Notes: generated by a model not told the origin, from the sequence alone. DNA of 64,000 nucleotides from Microthrixaceae bacterium (GCA_020027475.1 JAHRAZ010000103.1:1-64000); one strand, 5' to 3'; counted from the stretch's first letter, positions 9,636 through 18,144 are shown. Made by a program: numbers and translations.

Positions 9636-9676
9636 GTCCTGAAAATCCAGATCTCGTTCGGATACAAAAGAAAGAA

Positions 9677-9699
9677 AACCGCCCACCAAGTGGACGGTT
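9677..9699 (-). terminator. Attenuator hairpin in the leuB leader
   Basis: On the reverse strand, arms AACCGTCCAC and GTGGGCGGTT form a 10-bp stem (one G-U pair) closed by a three-base TTG loop and followed directly by TTCTTTCTTTTG. This is a textbook intrinsic terminator, placed between the leader peptide stop and the leuB ATG. An upstream GCCCAACCGG (9711-9720) is complementary, with one bulged A, to the 3' half of the hairpin and could form the competing antiterminator. Confidence 0.82.
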
Positions 9700-9725
9700 G
9701 GATGCGCGCGCCGGTTGGGCACGCG

Positions 9726-9770
9726 CTACGTAATGGCTACTACCGATCTGAGTGGTTGTGCCTTGATCAC
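9726..9770 (-). CDS. leuB operon leader peptide (14 residues)
   Basis: GTG-initiated frame encoding VIKAQPLRSVVAIT then TAG: two Val in a row plus Ile, Leu, Ala and a final Ile-Thr, the composition expected of a leader that senses branched-chain aminoacyl-tRNAs. Ribosome stalling here would favour the antiterminator over the hairpin at 9677-9699. The GTG lies six bases after a TATGAT element, so the leader mRNA probably begins at its start codon. This short coding call rests on composition, position and the downstream terminator. Confidence 0.75.
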   Translation of the reverse strand: MIKAQPLRSVVAIT

Positions 9771-9776
9771 GCAGGC

Positions 9777-9782
9777 ATCATA
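9777..9782 (-). promoter_or_regulatory. -10 element of the leuB operon
   Basis: TATGAT on the reverse strand, one base from the consensus TATAAT, six bases before the leader peptide GTG. The -35 region would overlap the divergent greA start and shows no TTGACA-like sequence, suggesting an extended or activator-assisted promoter. Confidence 0.6.
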
Positions 9783-9805
9783 GCGGGTCCTACGATGGCT
9801 TACCT

Positions 9806-10270
9806 ATGGCGAATCCACACGAACTCTCCCAAGCCGCTCATGACCGCCTCGAGGCCGAACTGGCGGATCTTCGTTCACACGGCCGCATCGAGTTGGCAGA
9901 CCGGATCGAGCGCGCGCGCGAACACGGCGACCTCAAAGAGAATGCGGAGTACCACGCCGCCAAGGAGGAAAAGTCCAAAATGGAGGCCAGAATCGCCAAA
10001 GTCGCGCAGATCCTCGAAGACGCCGTGGTCGTGGAGTCAGGAAATTCCCGGGAGGTGATGGTCGGCAGCATCGTGCACGTTCGCTACGAGGATGACGACG
10101 AAATCGAGCGGTACCTCGTGGGCAGCATCGAGGAACGTCATGACGACCTGCATGTCGTTTCGCCCAGCTCGCCGATGGGTTCGGCATTGATCGGAGCGGC
10201 CGTTGGGAACAAGGTCACCTACGAGGCACCAACGGGCACCCTGACGGTCGAGGTGATGAAGGTCGGCTGA
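9806..10270 (+). CDS. greA: Transcription elongation factor GreA
   Basis: Stimulates RNA cleavage in backtracked RNA polymerase. 154 residues, usual length. The N-terminal coiled coil carries the tip motif HGDLKENAEYHAAKEE, with the acidic Asp and Glu needed in the polymerase secondary channel, and the C-terminal FKBP-like domain includes the typical GSALIGAAVGNKVTYEAP. It is divergent from the leuB operon; the two promoters overlap in about 36 bases. TACGAT nine bases before the ATG is a possible -10. Confidence 0.94.
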   Translation: MANPHELSQAAHDRLEAELADLRSHGRIELADRIERAREHGDLKENAEYHAAKEEKSKMEARIAKVAQILEDAVVVESGNSREVMVGSIVHVRYEDDDEIERYLVGSIEERHDDLHVVSPSSPMGSALIGAAVGNKVTYEAPTGTLTVEVMKVG

Positions 10271-10284
10271 TTTCGCGGCGCTGT

Positions 10285-11868
10285 TCAGCCGGGTGAGGCG
10301 TGTGCGTCGGGCGGTCGTTCAGTCGAGTGTGGCGCCTCGGTGATCCTGACATCGCGATCCAGGAGTGAGGCGAGCAGGCCTGCCCGCATTTCGGCCGCGA
10401 AGACCTCCACCGACAAGCCACTGCCGTTGCTCGGGTGGGCGGTGATCTCCACCCGTTTCCTGGAGAACTGAACGTCAACCGTGTCCACTGCGCCATCGTG
10501 ATTGCGGTCCAACCCGATGGCCACGCGCAGCAGGGCCGCCATCGCCCGGACTCTGGCCTGGTCGATGGCGCTGAGGGCCGCGAAGTCGGAATGTTTCGTT
10601 GTGGGTTCCGCCTTGCGGTGATAGCGCGCCACCTGAGCGATGATCTCCGTTTCACGCGCAGTGAACCCCGACAGGTGTTCGGAGTGCCGGATCACGTAAT
10701 AGCCGTGTTTGTGATGCGCGGTGTGGCTGATGAAGAGTCCGACGTTGGAGAGCAGTGCGGCTGCCTCCAGCAACTCCTGGTCACCGACTCCGAGACCCAG
10801 GTGTTCGCCCAACTGCTCCTGCAGGGAGACAACGAGGCGGGCGACGTGATGTGAATGATCGATATCGTCATCACAGATCTCCATCAGGTGAATCACCGAC
10901 GAGCGCCTGATGTCGGAAAGGCGATGCAGCGCACTCTGGCGGCGACGGGTGTCTGCATCCAGGAGGGCCCCTTCGCGCAGCGCATACTCGGAGATGGTGA
11001 ACTCGGATATTCCCAGTGCCAGGGCTATGCCCTCCAGCACCAGCGCTCCGCCCAAAAGAATGTCGGCGCGATCACGGTCGATTCCGTCGATCTCGCGGCG
11101 GTCCTCCGTGTTCTTCGCGTCGGCCAGTTCTGCGATCAGGGATGTGAGGGTCTTGCGAGACAACCCGAGTCCGTTGGCGGACTCTGGTTCTTCGCCGTGG
11201 CGGCGCAGGTACGCCATGGCAGCGAGTGATTCCGCAGTTCCTGACGATGCCACCGCAACGTCATGGAGGAGTTCAGCCGTCTCGTGTGCCACGGAGGCCA
11301 ACCTTGCACTGATGAACTTCCGACACTGATCCACCGAACCGCTACGAACATCGCCGTCGGGGAAGAACATGCGGGTCATCCGCAGAGAGCCCAGCTTCAA
11401 GCTCCGCGCGTAGTCGACATGCGCGCTGTGTCCGAACAGGACCTCGGTGCTGCCTCCTCCCACATCCACGAGAACCAGGTTCTCGGAGAACAAGGGAAGG
11501 GCTTGCAGAACCCCCAACTGGATCAGTCGGGCTTCCTCGGTGCCGGAGATCACGTTGATGTCAATGCCTGCTTCGCTGCGGACTCTGTCGAGGAACTCCG
11601 AGGCGTTACTCGCCTCACGAACTGCGGAAGTGGCCACGGCGTGAACCTCAGCGTCCTGACCATCCGCGATCGATCGACAACGGCGCAGGGCCGCCACACC
11701 ACGGTCCATGGCATCGTCGGCCAGAACCTTCATGTCACCCTCGCCGGAGCCCAGACGGACCATCTCCTTGTGTTTGGTCACGATCTCGAATCCCGACTCG
11801 CGCATTCGGGCAACAACCATGTGAACAGAGTTGGTGCCGATGTCTATGGCGGCCAGAGTCTTCGACAC
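10285..11868 (-). CDS. ppx: Ppx/GppA-family exopolyphosphatase or guanosine pentaphosphatase
   Basis: Hydrolyses polyphosphate or pppGpp. 527 residues from the chosen GTG at 11868. The ASKHA-fold phosphatase domain starts with AAIDIGTNSVHMVVARM and has the second phosphate loop VLVDVGGGSTEVLF; the C-terminal ~190 residues (from about 330) are the HD-like domain with HSHHVARLV and FISHTAHHKHG, so this is the two-domain long type rather than the short mycobacterial Ppx1. No in-frame ATG exists near the conserved start; GTG 11868 gives MSKTLAAIDIG, with TATCGT eight bases before it. Convergent with greA and divergent from rsgA. Sequence cannot separate Ppx from GppA activity. Confidence 0.85.
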   Translation of the reverse strand: MSKTLAAIDIGTNSVHMVVARMRESGFEIVTKHKEMVRLGSGEGDMKVLADDAMDRGVAALRRCRSIADGQDAEVHAVATSAVREASNASEFLDRVRSEAGIDINVISGTEEARLIQLGVLQALPLFSENLVLVDVGGGSTEVLFGHSAHVDYARSLKLGSLRMTRMFFPDGDVRSGSVDQCRKFISARLASVAHETAELLHDVAVASSGTAESLAAMAYLRRHGEEPESANGLGLSRKTLTSLIAELADAKNTEDRREIDGIDRDRADILLGGALVLEGIALALGISEFTISEYALREGALLDADTRRRQSALHRLSDIRRSSVIHLMEICDDDIDHSHHVARLVVSLQEQLGEHLGLGVGDQELLEAAALLSNVGLFISHTAHHKHGYYVIRHSEHLSGFTARETEIIAQVARYHRKAEPTTKHSDFAALSAIDQARVRAMAALLRVAIGLDRNHDGAVDTVDVQFSRKRVEITAHPSNGSGLSVEVFAAEMRAGLLASLLDRDVRITEAPHSTERPPDAHASPG

Positions 11869-11903
11869 GTCAACAGACGATAGGGCCGTGGCACCATGGA
11901 GGT

Positions 11904-12989
11904 GTGCGATCCCCGCCCAACAACAATGGCCGTCCACCCGCTTGGGACGACGGCTGGCAGTCGGTGTGGGACGATCGCCCTTCGGATGCACCTGCCGAGC
12001 GTGTCCCCGTGACGGTGGTGCGAATCGACAAGGGCGGGATCACCGTTGCGCCGGGAGACGCCACAGAACTCCTGGTGGTGGCGGCCAAGGCTGTGCGTCG
12101 CGTGGTGGTCGGTGACATCTGCGCGCTCGATGAAGAGGCCGGCCGCATAGAGGAAATTCTTCCCAGACGGACCGTCTTCGAGCGAAGGTCGCCGGGTGGT
12201 GGCCGTGATGATGTGGCGGTCACCTCAAAGGCGCTGGCTGCCAACATGGATCACGTACTCGTTGTGCAGGCCATGGATTCCGGACTCAACGTGTCCCGTC
12301 TGGCCCGCGAGCTGACCCAGGCCTGGCAAAGCGGGGCGCAGCCTGTGGTTGTGCTGACCAAATCAGACCTCATTTCGGCGGATGAAGCCGGCGCCCTCAA
12401 AGAGCTGGCCGAGCGCTACTCGCCGGGTGTCCCCGTGATTTGTGTGTCAACCCGCCACGATGTCGAACTCTCCCAACTGTCGAACCTGCTTCCTTGCGGA
12501 TCCGTGTCGGCATTGCTGGGTGCATCCGGAGTCGGCAAGTCGACTCTCGCAAATGCCATGGCGGGCCACCCGGTACAACTCACGGCCGAGGTTCGACAAG
12601 GAGACAGGCGGGGGCGGCACACCACCGCCGCAGGTCAGATGATTCCGCTCAGCGACGGAAGCTGGCTCATCGACACGCCGGGAATTCGTGGCGTCGGGCT
12701 GTGGGCTTGTGACGAGGGACTCGAACTCGCATTTGCCGACTTGGCATCCTTCGCGCAGGAATGCCGTTTCGCGGATTGCTCCCACACCAACGAACCGGGC
12801 TGCGGACTCCTGGCGGCCGTGAGCGCCGGCCAGGTAGATCCCGCCCGTCTGGATCTCTGGCACGCTCTGGTGGCCGAAGTGGAGAACCTGGAAATCGAGA
12901 TGGAACAACGAGAACGGGACCTCAGACACCAGCGCGATCAACGATCCCGGGCGCGGGCGGCAAACCAGCGCGGCAAACCGCGCCGCTGA
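11904..12989 (+). CDS. rsgA: Ribosome small-subunit-dependent GTPase A
   Basis: Circularly permuted GTPase that matures the 30S subunit. 361 residues: N-terminal OB-fold (about 35-95), then the permuted G domain with VLTKSD (G4) ahead of the P-loop GASGVGKSTL (G1) and DTPGIRG (G3), and a C-terminal zinc finger CRFADCSHTNEPGCG. The last 30 residues are very basic (QRSRARAANQRGKPRR), consistent with rRNA contact. Start is GTG 11904; CACCAT six bases upstream is a weak -10, and the GGAGGT directly touching the start is too close to act as a normal ribosome site. Confidence 0.92.
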   Translation: MRSPPNNNGRPPAWDDGWQSVWDDRPSDAPAERVPVTVVRIDKGGITVAPGDATELLVVAAKAVRRVVVGDICALDEEAGRIEEILPRRTVFERRSPGGGRDDVAVTSKALAANMDHVLVVQAMDSGLNVSRLARELTQAWQSGAQPVVVLTKSDLISADEAGALKELAERYSPGVPVICVSTRHDVELSQLSNLLPCGSVSALLGASGVGKSTLANAMAGHPVQLTAEVRQGDRRGRHTTAAGQMIPLSDGSWLIDTPGIRGVGLWACDEGLELAFADLASFAQECRFADCSHTNEPGCGLLAAVSAGQVDPARLDLWHALVAEVENLEIEMEQRERDLRHQRDQRSRARAANQRGKPRR

Positions 12990-12998
12990 GCCCCGTGA

Positions 12999-13038
12999 CC
13001 GGTGATGCCCATGGCCGGCCATGGTGCTCCAACACCGG
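12999..13038. terminator. Palindromic hairpin between convergent rsgA and the IclR gene
   Basis: A perfect 14-base palindrome CATGGCCGGCCATG at 13010-13023 is nested between CCGGTG (12999-13004) and CACCGG (13033-13038). It is the only structured element in the 58 bases between the two stop codons and may terminate transcription from both sides. There is no T-run, so this is tentative. Confidence 0.4.
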
Positions 13039-13047
13039 AGTCGAACA

Positions 13048-13692
13048 TCACCCCGCTTCTGAGATCGCTTCCGCCGCCATCAGGACCTCCGGTCCGTACT
13101 GCTCTCCGGGGGATTCCCCCATCCGTTCCAGTGGACCCGAGACCGAAACAGCGGCGACCACAACGCCATCGCTGGTGTGTATCGGAGCCGAAACGCTGGC
13201 AACTCCCGCCTCGCGCTCCTGCACCGAGGCGGACCATCCCCTTTCACCGACGTCGTTGATGAGCGCGGCGCCGGCCGAACCCCTGTCCATTGGCAACGCA
13301 GCGCCCACCGACACGATGGTTCGCAGGCCGTGCGGAGACTCGAGTGCGGCTACGCAGATCCGCTCGTCGCCGTCCACCACATACAGCTGCACCGACTCCC
13401 CGGTGTGATCCCTGAGGTTTTCCAGAGCCGGCCCGGCGCGTTCTGCCAGCGGAAACTGTTCCGTGGCGTGGCGTCCGAGAGCCAGGAGATGCAGTCCAAG
13501 GGCGAACCGGCCGTCGGAGGTCCGCCGCATCAGGTCGTGATCCACCAATGCCGACGCCAGCCGATGAGCGGTGGCGCGCGGCAGCCCGGTTCGTACGACG
13601 AGTTCGTTGAGGGTCAGCTTCTCTGTGGCGACCGCGTTCAACACTTGAACCGACTTGTCGAGAACCCCGACTCCGCTTATGCTAGTTCCCAT
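13048..13692 (-). CDS. IclR-family transcriptional regulator (LtbR/NdgR type)
   Basis: 214 residues: an N-terminal winged helix-turn-helix (about 10-65, with [20 protein letters not shown]) and a C-terminal IclR effector domain. Divergent IclR genes next to leuCD are a known actinobacterial arrangement: NdgR in Streptomyces and LtbR in Corynebacterium regulate leuCD and other amino-acid genes. ATG 13692 ([15 protein letters not shown]) was chosen over an in-frame GTG at 13713 because a TATACT -10 lies nine bases before it and the GTG start would need the promoter inside leuC's own. Regulation of leuCD is inferred from family and position. Confidence 0.9.
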   Translation of the reverse strand: MGTSISGVGVLDKSVQVLNAVATEKLTLNELVVRTGLPRATAHRLASALVDHDLMRRTSDGRFALGLHLLALGRHATEQFPLAERAGPALENLRDHTGESVQLYVVDGDERICVAALESPHGLRTIVSVGAALPMDRGSAGAALINDVGERGWSASVQEREAGVASVSAPIHTSDGVVVAAVSVSGPLERMGESPGEQYGPEVLMAAEAISEAG

Positions 13693-13696
13693 TGGT

Positions 13697-13712
13697 TGGG
13701 AAGTATATCCCA
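13697..13712. promoter_or_regulatory. Palindromic operator between the IclR gene and leuC
   Basis: TGGGAAGTATATCCCA: 5-bp arms TGGGA/TCCCA around a six-base centre. It overlaps the TATACT -10 of the IclR gene and touches CATACT (13713-13718), the likely -10 for leuC, so one bound regulator could control both directions. Palindrome and position are seen; binding by the neighbouring regulator is inferred. Confidence 0.55.
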
Positions 13713-13728
13713 CATACTAGGACGGCAC

Positions 13729-13770
13729 AATGCCCATCAAAGAATGCCCACCAAGTAATGCCCACCAAGC
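13729..13770 (+). repeat. Three tandem 14-bp repeats in the leuC 5' region
   Basis: Copies at 13729-13742 (AATGCCCATCAAAG), 13743-13756 (AATGCCCACCAAGT) and 13757-13770 (AATGCCCACCAAGC). Because 14 is not a multiple of three, each copy places an ATG in a different frame; the ATG of copy 3 (13758) is in frame with leuC, and the ATG of copy 1 opens a 27-codon frame that ends just inside leuC. Confidence 0.85.
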
Positions 13771-13805
13771 GCCCTCAACGAAGCTCAACACCGAAAGGCG
13801 ACCGA

Positions 13806-15254
13806 ATGTCTGAGTCAACAGCAGACACGCAGTCCAGTCAGGCTCCGAGAACACTGGCCCAGAAAATCTGGGATCACCATGTGGTGCACTCCGCCGCCGG
13901 CGAGCCCGACCTGCTCTTCATCGATCTTCACCTGATCCACGAGGTCACCTCCCCGCAGGCGTTCGACGGATTGCGCATCGCCGGCCGCGGCGTGCGTCGT
14001 GCCGACCTCACGCTGGCCACCGAAGACCACAACGTTCCCACAGAGAACATAGACCGTCCGATCGAGGACGAGGTCAGCCGCAAACAGATCGACACCCTGC
14101 GGGCGAACACTGCGGAAACGGGAATCACGAACTTTCCCATGGGTCACCCCAGCCAGGGCATCGTCCACGTCATCGGCCCCGAACAGGGCCGCACGCTGCC
14201 GGGAATGACGATCGTGTGTGGTGACTCCCACACGGCCACCCACGGAGCCTTCGGAGCACTGGCTTTCGGCATCGGCACCAGCGAGGTCGAGCATGTCCTC
14301 GCTACGCAGACACTTCATCAGATCAAGCCGAAAACGCTCTCCATCACCGTCGAAGGGGAGCTCCAGCCCGGAGTCACCTCCAAGGACATCATCCTGGCGA
14401 TCCTGGGAGAGATCGGAACCTCCGGCGGAATGGGCTACATCGCCGAATACCGCGGGTCGGCCATCCGCGGGCTCTCCATGGAGGGCCGCATGACGGTCTG
14501 CAACATGTCGATCGAGGCAGGCGCAAAAGCCGGTCTCATAGCCCCTGATGATGTCACCTTCGACTACTTGGCGGGCCGCGAGAACGCTCCCTCCGGAGCC
14601 GACTGGGACGAAGCACTGGCGCACTGGAAGGACCTGCACACCGATGAAGGCGCTCGGTTCGACAAGGAAGTCTTCATCGACGCTGCCACGATCGAGCCAC
14701 ATGTGAGCTGGGGAACCAACCCCGGTCAGGTGATGCCGATCGATGCCTTGATCCCCGGTCCGGACGATTTCGAAAGCGATAGCGAGAAAACCTCGGCCAG
14801 CAGGGCTCTGGAGTACATGGGACTCACCGCCGGCACTCCCATCCGCGATGTGGCCGTTGACACGGTGTTCATCGGTTCTTGCACGAACTCACGCATCGAG
14901 GATCTGAGGGCCGCCGCTGGGGTGGCGCGAGCTGCGCTCGACAAGGGCAGAAGCGTGGCCCCGAACGTGCGAACGCTCGTGGTGCCCGGGTCCTTCGCTG
15001 TGAAAACTCAGGCTGAGTCCGAAGGGCTGCATGACGTCCTCATCGAAGCCGGATTCGACTGGCGCGAACCCGGATGTTCGATGTGCCTGGCGATGAACCC
15101 TGACAAACTGTCCGTGGGAGAACGCTGCGCGTCCACATCCAATCGAAACTTCGAAGGTCGACAAGGCCGCGGAGGCCGAACCCACCTGGTTTCTCCCGGT
15201 GTCGCCGCCGCAACCGCAATCAAGGGCCACTTCGCCACCCCGGAGGACATCTGA
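13806..15254 (+). CDS. leuC: 3-Isopropylmalate dehydratase large subunit
   Basis: With LeuD, isomerises 2- to 3-isopropylmalate and hydrates citraconate in the citramalate route. 482 residues, aconitase fold. The three cysteines that hold the [4Fe-4S] cluster are in GSCTNSR and [36 protein letters not shown] is split-recognisable as the conserved core. ATG 13806 has an AAAGG ribosome site; an in-frame ATG at 13758 inside the third 14-bp repeat would add 16 residues and cannot be excluded. One base separates the stop from leuD. Confidence 0.95.
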   Translation: MSESTADTQSSQAPRTLAQKIWDHHVVHSAAGEPDLLFIDLHLIHEVTSPQAFDGLRIAGRGVRRADLTLATEDHNVPTENIDRPIEDEVSRKQIDTLRANTAETGITNFPMGHPSQGIVHVIGPEQGRTLPGMTIVCGDSHTATHGAFGALAFGIGTSEVEHVLATQTLHQIKPKTLSITVEGELQPGVTSKDIILAILGEIGTSGGMGYIAEYRGSAIRGLSMEGRMTVCNMSIEAGAKAGLIAPDDVTFDYLAGRENAPSGADWDEALAHWKDLHTDEGARFDKEVFIDAATIEPHVSWGTNPGQVMPIDALIPGPDDFESDSEKTSASRALEYMGLTAGTPIRDVAVDTVFIGSCTNSRIEDLRAAAGVARAALDKGRSVAPNVRTLVVPGSFAVKTQAESEGLHDVLIEAGFDWREPGCSMCLAMNPDKLSVGERCASTSNRNFEGRQGRGGRTHLVSPGVAAATAIKGHFATPEDI

Positions 15255-15255
15255 A

Positions 15256-15846
15256 ATGGAACCAGTAATCACAGTTTCCGGAACCGTCGTTCCACTGGAT
15301 CGCAGCGACGTGGACACCGACCAGATAATCCCTTCCGATTGGCTCAAGCGGGTGGAGCGGACGGGATTCGAAAAGGGGCTATTCGCCGAATGGCGCGATG
15401 ACCCCGACTTCGTAATGAATCGAGAAGACCATCAGGGAGCCAACATCTTGGTGGCGGGAGAGAACTTCGGCACCGGCTCGAGCCGCGAGCATGCCGTCTG
15501 GGCTCTACAGCAGCACGGATTCGCAGCGGTGATCTCCCCCCGATTCGGCGACATCTTCGCCAACAACGCCACCAAGAACGGTCTGGTGCCCGCTGAACTC
15601 CCCCATGGTGCCGTCGCGGACCTGATGGCAGCGGTGGTGGACAATCCCGAGCTGCATGTTGTCATCGATGTAGAACGACTGACTGTGGAAGCGCCGGAAA
15701 TCGAGTTCGAGGAGTCGTTCCCGCTGGACCCGGCGATTCAGCACCGCTTCCTCAACGGTCTCGACGACATCGGGATCACCCTCGATCACCACGAGAAGAT
15801 CTCGAGTCACGAAGAGAAGCGTCCCGGCTGGATGCCCAGTGTCTAG
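15256..15846 (+). CDS. leuD: 3-Isopropylmalate dehydratase small subunit
   Basis: 196 residues, the usual swivelling domain. DTDQIIPSDWLKR near the N-terminus and GENFGTGSSREHAVWAL are the substrate-contacting signatures. The start follows the leuC stop by one base (TGAAATG), so the two subunits are made by coupled translation. The last codons and the TAG stop lie in the first copy of a 19-bp tandem repeat, giving the C-terminus PSV. Confidence 0.95.
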   Translation: MEPVITVSGTVVPLDRSDVDTDQIIPSDWLKRVERTGFEKGLFAEWRDDPDFVMNREDHQGANILVAGENFGTGSSREHAVWALQQHGFAAVISPRFGDIFANNATKNGLVPAELPHGAVADLMAAVVDNPELHVVIDVERLTVEAPEIEFEESFPLDPAIQHRFLNGLDDIGITLDHHEKISSHEEKRPGWMPSV

Positions 15847-15885
15847 CTGGATACCCAGTGTCTAGCTGGAAACCCAGTGTCTAAC
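15829..15885. repeat. Three tandem 19-bp repeats spanning the leuD and SGNH-hydrolase stop codons
   Basis: Copies at 15829-15847, 15848-15866 and 15867-15885; the shared core is CCCAGTGTCTA. Copy 1 holds the leuD stop (TAG, 15844-15846), and copy 3 holds the stop of the opposing gene (reverse TAG, 15881-15883). Copies differ at two to four positions, so the duplication is recent. No hairpin is evident. Confidence 0.85.
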
Positions 15886-16471
15886 GGCCCGATACGAAGT
15901 TGGCGATCATGTGGGCTCGGAGGTTGTAGCCGCCATCGGTCAGATGGATCCGGTCCCACAGGCGGATTTGCGGATAGCTGTCAGCAAAGCTGTTCCAGTC
16001 GTAGACGTGAAGATTGCTGTAACGGGCATCGACCGTGCGAAGTGCGAAGTTGAGGGTGTGCTCCACCCATGGTTTGTCGAGGTTGACCCACACAACCGGT
16101 CGATCGCGGACCAATGACATGACCCGTTCAACCTGACCGCCGAACTTGCCGGGATGAACTGAATCGTTCGTGCCCAGGGCAACCACGAGAATGTCAGGCA
16201 ACCATCCGAGTTGAACGAGGCGTTCGATCGCCTGCACCCCGTCCGCAGTGGGGCGGCCACTCCAGGCATTGACGAACTGGACCTTGCATCCCCGCTCGCC
16301 GAAGGCCTTGTTCCAGTAGGGCTGGGATCCCACGGTGAGTGAGTCCCCGACAATGCCGACCGAGCAGCTTCTGGCCGAGCCTGCCGGAGGAGGCGGTGTC
16401 TGACACGCGGCCAGCATCGCAGTCACCGCCAACAACACAACTGGAACCACCAGTCGCCGCCCAAGAATCAT
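15881..16471 (-). CDS. SGNH/GDSL-family lipoprotein hydrolase
   Basis: Predicted exported esterase or O-acyl hydrolase of unknown substrate. 196 residues from ATG 16471, preceded by AGGGGG. The lipoprotein signal peptide ends in the lipobox MLAAC with Cys23. Catalytic elements of the SGNH fold are visible: GDSLTVG (Ser44), GTND (Asn102) and DRIH (Asp173, His176). A longer in-frame ATG at 16501 adds ten residues and is less likely because its signal peptide n-region would be longer and the ribosome site poorer. It lies 38 bases after serA on the same strand, with its stop inside the 19-bp repeat. Confidence 0.82.
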   Translation of the reverse strand: MILGRRLVVPVVLLAVTAMLAACQTPPPPAGSARSCSVGIVGDSLTVGSQPYWNKAFGERGCKVQFVNAWSGRPTADGVQAIERLVQLGWLPDILVVALGTNDSVHPGKFGGQVERVMSLVRDRPVVWVNLDKPWVEHTLNFALRTVDARYSNLHVYDWNSFADSYPQIRLWDRIHLTDGGYNLRAHMIANFVSGR

Positions 16472-16509
16472 TCGAAATCCCCCTGAATTCGCCACGGGCA
16501 TCCTAGCGC

Positions 16510-18075
16510 TCAGGAGTTGATCACGGCCACCGAGGTCACGCCGTCCACAGCGCGCAATTGGTCTGCGACTTCAGGGGGAATCTGGTTGTGGGCGGCCATC
16601 ACCATGAGTGCTCGCTCACCCTCCGGCGAGGCACCAACAGCCATGTCATCTATGTTCACTCCGGCTTCACCCAGCACCGTGCCCACCTTGCCGATCATCC
16701 CCGGGCGGTCGTCGTTGCGGATGATCACGAGGAAATCGCTGGGTGGGACGTCGATCGCATGATCGTCGATCGCCACGAGGCTCGGAGCCGCATTCAGCCC
16801 GGTCAACGTTCCTGCGAGATGGTGGCCGCCGCCGCGAATCGAAATCAGGTTCACGAAATCCCGAGTGGTCGTGGTGGAGGTCGGCCGGATCTCGATGCCC
16901 TGCTCCTCGGCAACCTTCGGTGCGTTCACGTAGCTCACCGGTTCACCGCCGCGGATTCCGGTGAAGAATCCCTTGAGGACCGACAGGGTGAGGATTCGGG
17001 TATCGGACTCGGCGATCTGTCCCTGGTATTCGATGTCGATGCTGTCGGAGCACTCACCACAAAGGCCCGCGAATATCTGTCCCAGACGTTCTCCGAGCCG
17101 CAGGTAGGGCCTCACCGTCTCGGAAGCCTCCGCAGCCTCCACGTTGACCGCATTAGGAACGAAGTCTCCGGCAAGAGCCAACTCGACCATGTCGGCGATC
17201 GTGTCGCCGGCCTTGTCCTGCGCCTCCGCAGTGGAGGCGCCCAAGTGTGGTGTGACCACGATCTCATCGACATCAAAAAGAGGTGATTCCGTGGTGGGCT
17301 CAGAGTCGAATACGTCCAGTGCAGCGCCGGCGATCGTGCCGTTGGCCACTGCGGAGGCCAAGTCCGCCTCGTTGACGATCCCGCCACGGGCCACATTGAT
17401 GAGCCGCAAGGAGGGCTTGGCCTTCGATAGAAGCTCGCTGTCGATCAACCCAATCGTTTCGGGTGTCTTGGCCAAATGGAGCGTGATGAAGTCACTCTGG
17501 GCCACCAGATCCTCGAGGCCGAGCATCTCCACGTTCATCTGACGGGCCCGCTCCGCACCGACGAAGGGATCGTATGCCACCAACCTCATGCCGAAGGCCA
17601 TTGCCCGTTGCGCCACCAACTTGCCGATCCGGCCCAACCCGATGATTCCCAGGGTCTTGTCGCTCAACTCCACACCGGTCCAATTGCTCCGCTCCCAGCG
17701 CCCGTCCTTGAGTGCCGCATGGGCCTGAGGCACATTCCGCGCCTGACTGAGCAGCAGCGCCATCGTGTGCTCGGCGGCGGACAAGGTGTTGGACTGGGGA
17801 GCGTTCACCACCATCACTCCTCGCTCGGTGGCGGCGGAGGTGTCAACGTTGTCGAGCCCGATTCCGGCGCGGCCAACAACCACTAGATCGGTGCCGGCAG
17901 CAAGCACCTGGGCGGTCACCTCGGTGGAGGAACGCACGATCAGGGCATGGGCGCCCGGGACCGCCGTGAGCAGATCACCAGCGGACAACCCGATCTGGAC
18001 ATCGACCTCATGGCCGGCATCCCTCAGCTTCTGAAGTCCGCTGTCGGCAATCTTTTCCGTAACCAGTACGCGCAT
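16510..18075 (-). CDS. serA: D-3-phosphoglycerate dehydrogenase
   Basis: First step of serine synthesis. 521 residues: substrate-binding domain, NAD-binding domain with IIGLGRIGKLVAQRA, the catalytic His in TPHLGASTAEAQ, the extra ASB domain of the long actinobacterial form and a C-terminal ACT domain (DRPGMIGKVGTVLGEAGV) that senses serine. Start ATG 18075 (MRVLVTEK); an in-frame ATG three codons upstream (18084) is an alternative. Together with serC at 21448 it leaves only serB unplaced for serine. Confidence 0.94.
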   Translation of the reverse strand: MRVLVTEKIADSGLQKLRDAGHEVDVQIGLSAGDLLTAVPGAHALIVRSSTEVTAQVLAAGTDLVVVGRAGIGLDNVDTSAATERGVMVVNAPQSNTLSAAEHTMALLLSQARNVPQAHAALKDGRWERSNWTGVELSDKTLGIIGLGRIGKLVAQRAMAFGMRLVAYDPFVGAERARQMNVEMLGLEDLVAQSDFITLHLAKTPETIGLIDSELLSKAKPSLRLINVARGGIVNEADLASAVANGTIAGAALDVFDSEPTTESPLFDVDEIVVTPHLGASTAEAQDKAGDTIADMVELALAGDFVPNAVNVEAAEASETVRPYLRLGERLGQIFAGLCGECSDSIDIEYQGQIAESDTRILTLSVLKGFFTGIRGGEPVSYVNAPKVAEEQGIEIRPTSTTTTRDFVNLISIRGGGHHLAGTLTGLNAAPSLVAIDDHAIDVPPSDFLVIIRNDDRPGMIGKVGTVLGEAGVNIDDMAVGASPEGERALMVMAAHNQIPPEVADQLRAVDGVTSVAVINS

Positions 18076-18144
18076 GGCCCCCATCGTGGCGCGTGGCGAT
18101 ACAACTCACCAGTTGTGATGCGGATCCGCGCCGCCGGTATCGGT

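Noticed and set aside
8628-10058. 476-codon open frame on the plus strand across leuB
   Set aside because: Antisense shadow of leuB and its leader; no recognisable protein and it overlaps greA in another frame.
9681-13756. Shared GCCCACCAAGT in the leuB terminator (9681-9691) and in a leuC repeat (13746-13756)
   Set aside because: The match is on opposite coding strands and in the leuB case is fixed by the hairpin; eleven bases can coincide by chance, and no mechanism is evident.
16558-17286. 242-codon open frame opposite serA
   Set aside because: Antisense shadow; serA is complete with all domains on the other strand.
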